A stretch of DNA of 64,000 nt from Bordetella parapertussis (lineage in GTDB: Bacteria > Pseudomonadota > Gammaproteobacteria > Burkholderiales > Burkholderiaceae_C): the NCBI GenBank assembly GCA_945901125.1, contig CAMDKD010000004.1, positions 1 through 64,000 of the forward strand. Direction: 5' to 3'. Shown piece after piece: positions 39,505 through 48,654 of this stretch (within the stretch, counting starts at the first letter, position 1; every line of letters starts with the position of its first letter). Under the pieces are notes generated by a model that was given only the letters and a program-made list of their open reading frames with translations, did no database searches and had not been told where the DNA came from. Position numbers and translations under genes: made by a program.

Positions 39505-40698
39505 TCAACGCCCCGACCCATCAAACAACCGCCACGTCCGCACCGAATGCCCTAAAAACTCAAAGGCATCATCCCCACCGTACACCACGCATGTATGGCC
39601 CACGCGATCACCTGCATAGCGTTTGAATTTGTCCAAGCCCTGGGACCAGTCTGTACTGAAACTTTGGCCGGATTTGATTTCCACCGGGTACAACAGCCCG
39701 GTATCGGGATACAACAAATCCAATTCGGTGCCGTGGTTGTCACGCCAGAAATACACATCGGGGGCAAGTCCTTGGTTCAGCCGGTGCTTCAATGTTTCTG
39801 ACACCACCCACGACTCGAAGACAGCGCCACGCATGGCATGTGTGCTCAGTGTTTGCGCATCGGCAATCCGCAGCAAGTGGCACAGCAAACCCGTGTCATA
39901 AAAATACAGCTTGGGCATTTTCACCAAACGCTTGCCGAAGTTTTCATGCCAAGGTTGCAGCAAACGGATGATGTAGCTTGCTTGCAGCACACTCAGCCAA
40001 TGCTTGGCAGTATTCACACTCACGCCCGCATCCGAGGCCAGCGAAGCGGTGTTCAACAACTGACCGCAACGCCCTGCGCACAACATCACAAAACGTTCGA
40101 AAGCTGCAAGATCATGCACGCCGCTGATTTGGCGCACATCGCGTTGTACATAGGTAGCAAAGTATTGAGCGTACCAATCATAGGGCTCGGGCGCGGCATC
40201 ATCCGGGGCAATCAGCGCAGGATAAGCGCCTCGCCACAATATCTGCATCAGATCCGGCGATGGTTTGCGCTGCCACGCCGGGGTTTGCGCAATCTCCGCC
40301 AGACTCAAAGGCAACAACTCCAAATGCGCGACACGCCCGGCCAGGCTTTGGCTGATGCCGGCGCGTAAACCGAATTGCTCTGAACCCGTGAGCACAAAAT
40401 CACCCATGCGCTGACGTTCATCTACCAAGCCCTGTAAATTCGACAAGATGCCGGGCAAGCGCTGTACCTCGTCAAACACAGCACCATCAGGAAATTGCGT
40501 AAGAAAACCGCGCGGGTCTGCTTGTGCCCGTTGACGAACCTCCACATCTTCAAAGCTGACATAGGGTTTATCGGCAAAACACATACGGGCCAAGGTGGTC
40601 TTGCCTGACTGGCGTGGTCCTGTGATGGCCAGGACACGAAACGTGCGACGCAAACGCGCGATGGCGAACTGGGCTTGGCGTTCAATAGGCATAGGCAT
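39505..40698 (-). CDS. AAA ATPase with DUF4143 (nuclease-like) domain
   Basis: This 397-residue protein has an N-terminal P-loop ATPase (TGPRQSGKTTLAR, Walker B AVFDEVQRLP, TGSEQFGL sensor) and a C-terminal DUF4143 domain with a PD-(D/E)XK-like strand (DNHGTELDLLYPDTG then YPVEIKSGQ, where D, E and K could form the nuclease triad). The family is patchily distributed and its biological role is unclear. The ATG at 40698 is directly preceded by a 37-base palindrome, so I favour it over an overlapping TTG at 40707. The gene lies alone between pgk and azlD; gain by transfer is plausible. Confidence 0.8.
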   Translation of the reverse strand: MPMPIERQAQFAIARLRRTFRVLAITGPRQSGKTTLARMCFADKPYVSFEDVEVRQRAQADPRGFLTQFPDGAVFDEVQRLPGILSNLQGLVDERQRMGDFVLTGSEQFGLRAGISQSLAGRVAHLELLPLSLAEIAQTPAWQRKPSPDLMQILWRGAYPALIAPDDAAPEPYDWYAQYFATYVQRDVRQISGVHDLAAFERFVMLCAGRCGQLLNTASLASDAGVSVNTAKHWLSVLQASYIIRLLQPWHENFGKRLVKMPKLYFYDTGLLCHLLRIADAQTLSTHAMRGAVFESWVVSETLKHRLNQGLAPDVYFWRDNHGTELDLLYPDTGLLYPVEIKSGQSFSTDWSQGLDKFKRYAGDRVGHTCVVYGGDDAFEFLGHSVRTWRLFDGSGR

Positions 40699-40699
40699 T

Positions 40700-40736
40700 T
40701 TGTACAAATATGCATTTAAATTGCATAATTGTACAA
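40700..40736 (-). promoter_or_regulatory. 37-base palindrome upstream of the AAA/DUF4143 start
   Basis: TTGTACAAATATGCA (40700-40714) and TGCATAATTGTACAA (40722-40736) are complementary at 14 of 15 positions around an AT spacer that is itself symmetric. The left end is one base from the ATG at 40698. This is where a repressor would block translation or transcription; autoregulation is inferred. Confidence 0.55.
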
Positions 40737-40775
40737 CTCTAAGAACGGATCACAAGCCGCCCGAGGCGGGGATTT

Positions 40776-41114
40776 TTACCAACCCAAGCCAATATGCAGC
40801 GGCAAATACACCGCCATGCCCACGATGATGGTGCCCAGCACCGCTTGGCCTTGTCCGCGCTTATAAAAATAAAAACCTGCGCCTGCGGCCGCTCCAAACA
40901 AGCGCGCATCCAGCCAGGTGGTGATCAACGCACCGTGGCTGACCAATATTTCCGGCACCACCACAGCGGCCAGCGCGGCAATGGGTGCGTATTGCAAGCC
41001 GCGATGCGCCCATGACGGAAACGGCAATTCACGCTCGGAGATAAAGAAAAAACAGCGCGTCACCAGGGTGATGACTCCCAAGCCGACGGCAGTGAAAACC
41101 TCGCTCAGTTCCAT
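40776..41114 (-). CDS. azlD: AzlD-family branched-chain amino acid exporter subunit
   Basis: This 112-residue protein has about four hydrophobic segments and pairs with AzlC in exporting branched-chain amino acids and analogues. It begins ELSEVFTAVGLGVITLVTRC. Its ATG overlaps the azlC stop by one base (41114), so the two are translated together. Confidence 0.9.
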   Translation of the reverse strand: MELSEVFTAVGLGVITLVTRCFFFISERELPFPSWAHRGLQYAPIAALAAVVVPEILVSHGALITTWLDARLFGAAAGAGFYFYKRGQGQAVLGTIIVGMAVYLPLHIGLGW

Positions 41115-41848
41115 CAGGCTTTGACCTCTTTGCCGGCCAGCGGCGTTTGTTCAATCACCACGCACACCGCGACAGCTGCTGCAATCGCCACCAGTATGTT
41201 CAAACGCATGGGCAAGGCGTAGGCCGCGACGGCGGCCGCACCAGCTACCGCCAGCGAGATCACGCGCATGCGCGACTGGCTGAGCGAACACAAAATACCA
41301 AACAGAGCCAGTACACCGGCAAAACCCAGTCCCCATTGCAACGGCACTTGCGCGGCCAGCACAACGCCGAGCAGGCCGGAGACTTGCCAGCCGAACCAGT
41401 TCAAAAAGCAGTTGCCGCTGAGGTAAGCCATTTCACTGCGCTGTCCTTCTCGGGTGTCAGAGGCTTGCGGGTAGCTGTGCACAAACTGCACGTAGTTCAT
41501 GTCGGCGATGAAATAGCCTATGGACAAACGCTGCCAGCGCGGCCAGGCCATCATGTAGTTGCGCAAATGCAAACTGAACACCGCGAAGCGCAAATTCACA
41601 CAAAACGCGGTCGCCAATATCACCCACACCGGGGCCCCGGCGGCGAGCAGCGGAATGGCGGCCAGTTGCGCGCTACCGCCGTAAATCACCAGCGTCATCA
41701 AGGTGGCCATGGCCGGGCTCAAACCGGCTTGCACCATGGCCACACCTGTCATCAAGCCCCAAGCCCAAATGCCGGGCGCGACTTTGAGTGTGTCGACCAT
41801 GCCTTGGCGAAAAGCAGGGTGGCGGAAATTGGCGGGATCAAAAAACAT
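41114..41848 (-). CDS. azlC: AzlC-family branched-chain amino acid exporter subunit
   Basis: This 244-residue protein has several hydrophobic segments and the AzlC hallmark VYGGSAQLAA-type stretch (VIYGGSAQLAAIPLLAAGAP). With AzlD it forms an amino acid efflux system. I use the ATG at 41848 (MFFDPANFRHPAFRQG); the longer frame upstream overlaps fmt. The stop of fmt lies 2 bases upstream of this start. Confidence 0.9.
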   Translation of the reverse strand: MFFDPANFRHPAFRQGMVDTLKVAPGIWAWGLMTGVAMVQAGLSPAMATLMTLVIYGGSAQLAAIPLLAAGAPVWVILATAFCVNLRFAVFSLHLRNYMMAWPRWQRLSIGYFIADMNYVQFVHSYPQASDTREGQRSEMAYLSGNCFLNWFGWQVSGLLGVVLAAQVPLQWGLGFAGVLALFGILCSLSQSRMRVISLAVAGAAAVAAYALPMRLNILVAIAAAVAVCVVIEQTPLAGKEVKA

Positions 41849-41850
41849 GA

Positions 41851-42810
41851 TCAGTCGGCGGATTGCCCCAGCACCATGCCAACCGTTAAAGCCTGACTGT
41901 GCAAAAACTCGGCGGCACTGATGCGTTTGCCGCCCGGGCGTTGCACTTGGGTCACACGTAACGCGCCGTCGCTGGTGGCGATATCGAAGGCTTCGGCGTG
42001 CAATTGCACCACAGTGCCTGGTTCGGTATGACTTGTCGTTGGCAAAGACAAAGCAGACCAGATTTTCAAAACCTGACCTTGACAAACAGTGTGTGCGCCT
42101 GGAAACGGATCGAATGCGCGTATGCGTTGCGACAAGCGCAGCGCGGGCAAGCGCCAGTCGATCAGCGCTTCATCTTTCAAAATTTTCGCAGCGTAGGTGA
42201 CGCCTTCGGTGGCTTGCACTTTCGCTTGCAGTTGCGGCAGCGCAGACAGTGTGTCCACAATCAAACGCGAGCCCAAAGCAGCGAGTTTGTCGTGCAGAAT
42301 GGCGCTGGTGTCTGTGTCGCTGATGGGCAGGCTTTCGCGCATCAGCACCGCGCCGGTGTCCAAGCCAGCGTCCATTTGTATGATGCACACGCCTGTGTCG
42401 CTGTCACCAGCTTCGATGGCGCGTTGTATGGGCGCGGCGCCGCGCCAGCGCGGCAGCAGCGAAGCGTGGATATTCAAGCAGCCCTTAGGCACGCTGTGCA
42501 AAGTCCAGTCGGGCAACAGCAAACCGTAGGCCACCACCACCATCAGTTCGGCGTTTGCCTGTGCAATAGCTTGTTGAGCGGCCAGAGCTTCTTCGGGGTA
42601 TTTACCGTCCAAGCGCAAGCTGTGCGGTTGGCACACGGGCATGCCGTGTTCAATGGCGTATTGTTTAACCGCTGAGGCTTGCAGTTTCATGCCGCGCCCG
42701 GCGGGTCTGTCGGGTTGGGTCAGCACCAGCGCAATCTCATGACCGGCGTGATGCAGGGAACTGAAAGCGGTGCGGGCGAATTCCGGGGTGCCGGCGAAAA
42801 CAAGGCGCAT
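41851..42810 (-). CDS. fmt: Methionyl-tRNA formyltransferase
   Basis: This 319-residue enzyme formylates initiator Met-tRNA using 10-formyl-tetrahydrofolate. It has LVFAGTPEFARTAF at the start, LNIHASLLPRWRGAAPIQ with the active-site region, and the C-terminal OB-like domain. It is adjacent to def with no gap, as in many bacteria. Confidence 0.97.
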   Translation of the reverse strand: MRLVFAGTPEFARTAFSSLHHAGHEIALVLTQPDRPAGRGMKLQASAVKQYAIEHGMPVCQPHSLRLDGKYPEEALAAQQAIAQANAELMVVVAYGLLLPDWTLHSVPKGCLNIHASLLPRWRGAAPIQRAIEAGDSDTGVCIIQMDAGLDTGAVLMRESLPISDTDTSAILHDKLAALGSRLIVDTLSALPQLQAKVQATEGVTYAAKILKDEALIDWRLPALRLSQRIRAFDPFPGAHTVCQGQVLKIWSALSLPTTSHTEPGTVVQLHAEAFDIATSDGALRVTQVQRPGGKRISAAEFLHSQALTVGMVLGQSAD

Positions 42811-43323
42811 TTATGAGCGCTCTAGGTCGCGTTGGGCTTTGAGCATTTTGCTTTTGATGCGCATGCGTTTGAGCACGGACAGGTATTCGACAAACACCTT
42901 GCCCATCAAGTGATCCATTTCATGTTGTATGCAAATCGCCATCAAGCCTTCGGCTTCGATGATGACTGTTTCGCCATGTTCGTTCAGCGCTTGTATCTTG
43001 ACGCGCTCAGGCCGTTCGACGCCGTCAAAAATACCGGGCACGGACAAACAGCCCTCTTCGTTTTTGACGCGCTCTTCGCTGGCCCACAACAACTCGGGGT
43101 TGATCAGCACCTGTGGCTGGTTGTGTTCTTCGGAGACATCCATCACCAGCAGGCGCTCATGCACATTGACTTGCGTGGCGGCCAGGCCGACGCCTTTGGA
43201 GTCGTACATGGTTTCAATCATGTCGGCAGCCAGCGCGCGTATGCGGTCATCCACGGCGGTCACCGGTTTGGCTACGGTGTGCAGGCGCGGGTCGGGATAG
43301 GAAAGAATGGGTAGTAAAGCCAT
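42811..43323 (-). CDS. def: Peptide deformylase
   Basis: This 170-residue metalloenzyme removes the formyl group from new proteins. All three motifs are present: GVGLAATQVNV, EGCLSVPG (metal Cys) and QHEMDHL (metal His and catalytic Glu). I use the ATG at 43323 (MALLPILSYPDPRL). It is the first gene of def-fmt-azlC-azlD and is divergent from dprA. Confidence 0.97.
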   Translation of the reverse strand: MALLPILSYPDPRLHTVAKPVTAVDDRIRALAADMIETMYDSKGVGLAATQVNVHERLLVMDVSEEHNQPQVLINPELLWASEERVKNEEGCLSVPGIFDGVERPERVKIQALNEHGETVIIEAEGLMAICIQHEMDHLMGKVFVEYLSVLKRMRIKSKMLKAQRDLERS

Positions 43324-43448
43324 GCGCCTATTGTCGCTTTTTTGAAAACCCGGGGTGAAGCCGCGGTTACAAAAATCGCAGGCCTGAGTGACACCGGCGA
43401 CACCCAGCGGGTCTACGCTGCATGCCTTGATCTGAAAGGCATGCACAC

Positions 43449-44612
43449 ATGGAAGATACGCTTACCAAAGAACAAGCGGTCACAAGCGCTGACCACAGCG
43501 ATTGGCAGGATTGGCTGCGCCTGAGCCTGACGCCGCACATAGGCTTGCAAATGCAGCACCGGCTGGTGACGGTGTTCGGCTCGCCCGCTGCTGTATTTGC
43601 CCAATCCGGGGCCGCTCTGCTGGCGCACCTGAGCGAGGCGCAGGCCAAAGCCTTGCAGCTGTACCCGCCGGACTGGGACGCGGTGCTGGCGCGCACCCGG
43701 GCCTGGCTGGATCAAAGCCAGACCGGCGTGCAGCAGGCCATTTGGACCTGGAACCACGACAGTTACCCGACTGCTTTGCGCGAACTCGATGACCCGCCCT
43801 TGCTACTATTTGCGCAAGGGCAGACCGACAGGCCGTGTTGGCAAGGCGTGGCCGTGGTCGGCAGCCGCAACCCGACGCCGCAAGGAAAAGAAAACGCCAA
43901 AGCCTTTGCGGCGCAATTGCAACAAGCGGGTTGTTGCATAGTCTCAGGCTTGGCCATGGGCATAGACGCTGCCGCCCACGTGGGCGCGCTGCAACAGCCC
44001 GACCCTCAGCGATGTGTGACGGTGGCCGTGGTCGGCACCGGCCTGGACCAGGTCTATCCGCGCCAGCACCATGCGTTGGCGCAGCAAGTGGCGCAACACG
44101 GCTGGCTGCTCAGCGAATTGCCGCCCGGCACGCCGCCATTGCCATACCATTTCCCTATGCGCAACCGCTTGATCGCCGGATTAAGCCACGGCGTGCTGGT
44201 GGTTGAAGCGGCATTGAAGTCCGGCTCGTTGATCACCGCAGACATGGCGCTGTCCCAAGGCAAAGAAGTGTTTGCGGTGCCGGGCTCCATACATTCTGTG
44301 TTGTCGCGCGGCTGTCATGCCTTGTTGCGCCAAGGAGCCAAGCTGGTCGAGAGCGCGCAGGATGTGCTTGAGGAATTGCCTGTGTACAGCAGCAGTTTGA
44401 TGCAGCAACCCGAGCCCGTCAAAACTGCTCAGGTGACAAACAGCAAACAACTTGCATTACTCAAAGCGCTGGGCCACGACCCGCAAACGCTGGAGATGCT
44501 GTTGCTTGGCAGCGACTTGACGCTAGACGAAGCACTGATTGCCATGCAATCGCTGATAGACACAGGCAGAGTGGCGCAAATGCCCGGCGGCTTGTACCAG
44601 CAACTGTGTTGA
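43449..44612 (+). CDS. dprA: DNA-processing protein DprA
   Basis: This 387-residue protein loads RecA on incoming single-stranded DNA in natural transformation. It has an N-terminal SAM-like region, a Rossmann domain with VVGSRNPTPQGKENAKAF and SGLAMGIDAAAH, and a C-terminal winged-helix region. The ATG at 43449 fits. It is divergent from def and is followed by smg. Confidence 0.95.
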   Translation: MEDTLTKEQAVTSADHSDWQDWLRLSLTPHIGLQMQHRLVTVFGSPAAVFAQSGAALLAHLSEAQAKALQLYPPDWDAVLARTRAWLDQSQTGVQQAIWTWNHDSYPTALRELDDPPLLLFAQGQTDRPCWQGVAVVGSRNPTPQGKENAKAFAAQLQQAGCCIVSGLAMGIDAAAHVGALQQPDPQRCVTVAVVGTGLDQVYPRQHHALAQQVAQHGWLLSELPPGTPPLPYHFPMRNRLIAGLSHGVLVVEAALKSGSLITADMALSQGKEVFAVPGSIHSVLSRGCHALLRQGAKLVESAQDVLEELPVYSSSLMQQPEPVKTAQVTNSKQLALLKALGHDPQTLEMLLLGSDLTLDEALIAMQSLIDTGRVAQMPGGLYQQLC

Positions 44613-44705
44613 ATACAGCATCAGCGCAATGCATAAAAACAAAGACTTGAAAAGAATTTGACGCATGCCTGCAGAACCGGTTTTGAAAAAGGTTATATTG
44701 CAGAC

Positions 44706-45194
44706 ATGTTCGATGTCCTTGTATACGTTTACGAACACTACTGGCGTGGTGACGTTTGTCCCGAATTGCCGTTGCTGGGCCGCAAACTCAGCGCAGCAGG
44801 CTTTGACGCCGATGAAATTCAGCAAGCCTTGTCCTGGCTGGCGGGGCTCAACAGCGCCGCCCAACACGCCGACTTGATTCAAGTGCACCAGCAGCGCGTG
44901 GCCCCGGCTTACGTGCAGTCGCCTTTGAGCATGCGTGTGTACTCTGAAGCCGAGCAACAGCATTTAGGTGCCGCCTGTCTGGGGTTCATTACCTTCATGG
45001 AAAGCGCAGGCGTCATGTCGGCGCAAATGCGCGAAATCGTGGTCGACCGCGCCATGGCCGTCACCGACCATCCGGTGGAGCTGGACGATTTGAAAATCAT
45101 TGTGCTCATGGTGTATTGGAGCGCCGGCATTGAGCCGGATGCACTGGTGCTAGATGAATTGTGTGACGACAACGTTGACCGAATCGCTCACTGA
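44706..45194 (+). CDS. smg: Smg family protein (DUF494)
   Basis: This 162-residue protein starts MFDVLVYVYEHYW, the standard Smg/DUF494 N-terminus. Its function is unknown, but it follows dprA in many betaproteobacteria and gammaproteobacteria. I use the ATG at 44706; the frame is open from 44658 without family similarity. It ends at a terminator. Confidence 0.93.
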   Translation: MFDVLVYVYEHYWRGDVCPELPLLGRKLSAAGFDADEIQQALSWLAGLNSAAQHADLIQVHQQRVAPAYVQSPLSMRVYSEAEQQHLGAACLGFITFMESAGVMSAQMREIVVDRAMAVTDHPVELDDLKIIVLMVYWSAGIEPDALVLDELCDDNVDRIAH

Positions 45195-45214
45195 CCACCT
45201 CAACTCATAGACGA

Positions 45215-45241
45215 AAAAAAGCAGCCATCGGCTGCTTTTTA
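45215..45241. terminator. Terminator between smg and secF
   Basis: GCAGCC (45221-45226) and GGCTGC (45230-45235) form a stem with a 3-base loop, flanked by A-run and T-run, so it can work in both directions between convergent genes. Confidence 0.9.
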
Positions 45242-45254
45242 CTTGGCCGTGCAG

Positions 45255-46214
45255 TTAAACCACTGCGCCGGAATTCGGATCATTAGGGTCTTCTTCGGGT
45301 CCTTCTTTTTTCACCTGTTTGATCAGGTCTTCGCGCTTGATGCCCAGCCACATGGCGATGGCAGCCGCCACGAAAACCGACGAGTAAATACCAAACAAAA
45401 TACCGATGGTCAGTGCCAGCGCAAAATAATGCAGAGTGGCGCCGCCGAACAACAACATGGACAAGACCATGAGTTGCGTAGAGCCGTGGGTGATGATGGT
45501 GCGGCTGATGGTCGAGGTGATGGCGTTGTCGATGATCTCAATCGTGCTCATCTTGCGAAAACGACGGAAGTTCTCTCGCACCCGGTCAAAAATCACCACC
45601 GATTCGTTCACCGAATAACCCAGCACCGCCAGCACGGCAGCCAGCACCGGCAGCGAAAACTCCCATTGGAAGTAAGCGAAGAAACCCAGAATGATGATGA
45701 CATCGTGTAAGTTGGCGATGATGCCGGCCACGGCGTATTTCCACTCGAAACGTATGGCCAAGTAAATCATGATGCCGACCACTACAAAGGCCAGCGCTTT
45801 CAAGCCGTCTATGGCGAGTTCATCGCCGACTTGCGGCCCGACAAACTCGGTGCGTTTGAGTTCGGCTTGGGCATCGGTTTCTTTCAACGCCGCCAGCACC
45901 CGCTCACTTTGTTCGGTGGCGGTCGAGCCTTTGGCGGCCGGCATGCGTATCAATACGTCGCGGGCTGAACCGAAGTTTTGCACCTGCACATCGGTGTAGC
46001 CCAAGGCCGCAATGCGCGCGCGCACAGGGTCGAGTGCCACCGGCTGCGAAAAGTTCACCTCCATGAGCGTGCCGCCGGTGAACTCCACCGACAAATGCAA
46101 GCCCCGGCTGAACAGGAAGAACACCGCCGCCAAAAAAGTGAGGAAAGACACCGCGTTGAAAATCAGCGCATGGCGCATGAAAGGTATGTCGCGTTTGATC
46201 TTGAAAAATTCCAT
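45255..46214 (-). CDS. secF: Protein translocase subunit SecF
   Basis: This 319-residue inner-membrane protein has six hydrophobic segments and a periplasmic domain between the first two. It works with SecD in proton-driven completion of protein export. It has FTGGTLMEV, and VNESVVIFDRVREN before the last helices. I use the ATG at 46214 (MEFFKIKRDIPFM). It is the last gene of yajC-secD-secF. Confidence 0.95.
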   Translation of the reverse strand: MEFFKIKRDIPFMRHALIFNAVSFLTFLAAVFFLFSRGLHLSVEFTGGTLMEVNFSQPVALDPVRARIAALGYTDVQVQNFGSARDVLIRMPAAKGSTATEQSERVLAALKETDAQAELKRTEFVGPQVGDELAIDGLKALAFVVVGIMIYLAIRFEWKYAVAGIIANLHDVIIILGFFAYFQWEFSLPVLAAVLAVLGYSVNESVVIFDRVRENFRRFRKMSTIEIIDNAITSTISRTIITHGSTQLMVLSMLLFGGATLHYFALALTIGILFGIYSSVFVAAAIAMWLGIKREDLIKQVKKEGPEEDPNDPNSGAVV

Positions 46215-46268
46215 GCTGTTTCCTTGTTCGTCAGCTGTCACCCGTTAGGGAGCGCAATGCAATCGGGG

Positions 46269-48164
46269 TCAGTCGGCCTTGGCGCGTTCTATGGCTTTGG
46301 CGGTCAGGTCATCTGGCCGCCAGACTGTGCCGATAGACACGGTTTGCAAACGTTTTTGACGGCCATACCAAATATTCACCAGGCCGCGCGAGAAAAATAC
46401 TGCCGAGAACATGCTGGTGAGAATCCCTAAGCAATGCACCACAGCAAAACCGCGCACCGGGCCAGAGCCAAATGTCAGCAAGGCCAGACCGGCAATCAGC
46501 GTGGTGACGTTGGAGTCCAAAATGGTGGACCAGGCGCGCTCGTAGCCTATATGTATCGCGGTTTGCGGCGCTGCGCCGTTGCGCAACTCTTCGCGCACGC
46601 GCTCGTTGATCAGCACGTTGGCGTCAATCGCCATGCCAAGCACAAGTGCCATGGCCGCCATGCCGGGCAGCGTCAGCGTGGCTTGCAGCATAGATAAGAC
46701 AGCCACCAGCAGCAGCAAATTGACCGCCAGCGCAATGCTGGAGATTACGCCGAACAACATGTAATAAACACACATGAACACCGTGACGGCCAGAAAGCCC
46801 CAGGTCACACTGTCAAAACCTTTGGCAATATTTTCAGCGCCGAGTGACGGGCCGATGGTGCGTTCTTCGATGATTTCCATGGGCGCGGCCAGCGAGCCGG
46901 CGCGCAACAACAAGGACGTGTCAGCCGCTTCGACCGTGGTCATGCGACCGGAAATCTGCACCCGGCCACCGCCTATTTCGGTGCGTATCATCGGTGCCGT
47001 GACGACCTCGCCTTTGCCTTTTTCAAACAGCAAAATCGCCATGCGCTTGCCGACGTTTTCACGCGTCACGTCTTTGAAAATGCGCGCGCCTTTGGCATCC
47101 AAAGTCAGGTGCACGGCGGCTTCTTGTGTCTGGTTGTCAAAACCGGGTTGGGCGTCGGTCAGGTTCTCGCCAGTGAGCATGACTTGTTTTTTCACCACCA
47201 CCGCCTGGCCGTTGCGGTCCAGGTATTTTTCAGCGCCGAATGGCACAGCGCCGCTGCCGACTTCGGCTGAACGCGCTTCGCTGCTTTCATCCACCATGCG
47301 GATTTCCAGCGTTGCAGTGCGACCCAGAATGTCTTTAGCCTTGGCCGTGTCTTGCACGCCCGGCAGTTGCACCACGATGCGGTCTAAGCCTTGCTGCTGA
47401 ATCACCGGTTCGGCCACACCGAGTTCATTGATACGGTTGTGCAAGGTAGTGATGTTTTGTTTCAGCGCTTGGTCTTGCACCAGACGACCGGCTTCAGGTT
47501 TGAGCTTGGCGTTGAGCAACACGTCGCTGCCTTGTGCGCTCAGCGTGCTCAGCAGATCGGGGAACTGATCGCGCAGCAAGATGGCCGCGGCATCAGCGGC
47601 GGCTTGTTCGCGAAACACGATATCGATTTGCTGGCCGTTGCGCGAAATACCGCCGTGGCGAATGTTTTTCTCGCGCAACAGCGTGCGCAAGTCCCCTGCC
47701 AACGATTCGGCTTTTTTGCTCAAAGCGGCTTGCATGTCAACTTGCAACATAAAGTGCACACCACCGCGCAAATCCAGACCCAGGTACATGGGTGCGGCGC
47801 GCAAGCTGCTCAGCCATGCCGGTGTGCGCGCGATAAGGTTGAGCGCGACGACATAAGATGGGGCATCCGCATCCGGGTTAAGCGTGCGTTGTAACGCGTC
47901 TTTGGCTTTGAGTTGCTGGTCGGTGGTCTCGAAACGCACTTTCAGCGAATTGTTTTCCAGCGTCAGCATGGAAACACTTAAGCCCGCGGCTTTCAAAGCC
48001 TCTTCCACTTTGCCTTGTACGCCCAGATCTACCTTGACGCTGGCGCGACCCGGCGAGACTTGAACCGCAGGCGCTTCGCCGAAAAAGTTCGGCAACGTGT
48101 AGACGCTGCCCAGCAGCACGGCGATCAGAATGACCAGGTATTTCCAAATGGCGTAACGGTTCAT
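46269..48164 (-). CDS. secD: Protein translocase subunit SecD
   Basis: This 631-residue protein has a first membrane helix (about 8-25), a large periplasmic region (P1 head and base) to about residue 440, then five membrane helices with the RND-type signature AIDANVLINERVREE. With SecF it drives release of exported proteins. Marks include GLDLRGGVHFMLQVDM and ELGVAEPVIQQQGLDRIVVQLPG-type spacing. It starts 9 bases after yajC ends. Confidence 0.95.
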   Translation of the reverse strand: MNRYAIWKYLVILIAVLLGSVYTLPNFFGEAPAVQVSPGRASVKVDLGVQGKVEEALKAAGLSVSMLTLENNSLKVRFETTDQQLKAKDALQRTLNPDADAPSYVVALNLIARTPAWLSSLRAAPMYLGLDLRGGVHFMLQVDMQAALSKKAESLAGDLRTLLREKNIRHGGISRNGQQIDIVFREQAAADAAAILLRDQFPDLLSTLSAQGSDVLLNAKLKPEAGRLVQDQALKQNITTLHNRINELGVAEPVIQQQGLDRIVVQLPGVQDTAKAKDILGRTATLEIRMVDESSEARSAEVGSGAVPFGAEKYLDRNGQAVVVKKQVMLTGENLTDAQPGFDNQTQEAAVHLTLDAKGARIFKDVTRENVGKRMAILLFEKGKGEVVTAPMIRTEIGGGRVQISGRMTTVEAADTSLLLRAGSLAAPMEIIEERTIGPSLGAENIAKGFDSVTWGFLAVTVFMCVYYMLFGVISSIALAVNLLLLVAVLSMLQATLTLPGMAAMALVLGMAIDANVLINERVREELRNGAAPQTAIHIGYERAWSTILDSNVTTLIAGLALLTFGSGPVRGFAVVHCLGILTSMFSAVFFSRGLVNIWYGRQKRLQTVSIGTVWRPDDLTAKAIERAKAD

Positions 48165-48173
48165 GGCGATGAC

Positions 48174-48506
48174 TTATTTGATAGAGCCCTTGGGCAGCAC
48201 TTGCACCACGGCGCTGCGTTGCAACTGCAACACCATGCCGCCGGCCACTTCTAGGCCGATTTGTTGTTCGCCCAGTTGGGCGATCTTGCCCAGCAGGCCG
48301 CCGGTGGTGACAACTTCGTCACCCTTGGCCAGTGCGTCGAGCATGGCTTTGAGTTCTTTCTGGCGCTTCATTTGCGGGCGGATCATGACGAAATACAGCA
48401 CCACAAACATCAGCACCAGCGGCAGCATGCTCATGAGGGATGACGATAAATCGCTAGCAGGCGCAGCAGCGGGGGCAGATTGGGCGTAGGCGGAAGATAT
48501 GAACAC
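48174..48506 (-). CDS. yajC: Preprotein translocase accessory protein YajC
   Basis: This 110-residue protein has one membrane helix (LPLVLMFVVLYFVMIRPQMKR) and a cytoplasmic C-terminal domain with GDEVVTTGGLLGKI. I choose the GTG at 48506 (FISSAYAQSAPAAAP) because GGAGAA lies 6 bases upstream and the hydrophobic N-terminus then fits. In many relatives queA and tgt lie upstream of yajC; here an AT-rich accessory island begins about 150 bases away. Confidence 0.9.
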   Translation of the reverse strand: MFISSAYAQSAPAAAPASDLSSSLMSMLPLVLMFVVLYFVMIRPQMKRQKELKAMLDALAKGDEVVTTGGLLGKIAQLGEQQIGLEVAGGMVLQLQRSAVVQVLPKGSIK

Positions 48507-48654
48507 GAAAATTCTCCGTAAATAGGCAACCGGCGATTGTATGCGGTTGGTATGACCTGTCGGGTTGTGTGTTTCAAGGCGCAAAACTTAGGCAGGCTAG
48601 GGTGTATTTGATCAGTGCGATGTCTCCGTGCAGTATGAAATAAAGTTCGCAATA

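Noticed and set aside
48431..48652. Short frame between yajC and the retron as a gene
   Set aside because: It overlaps yajC, has no recognisable motif and no ribosome site.
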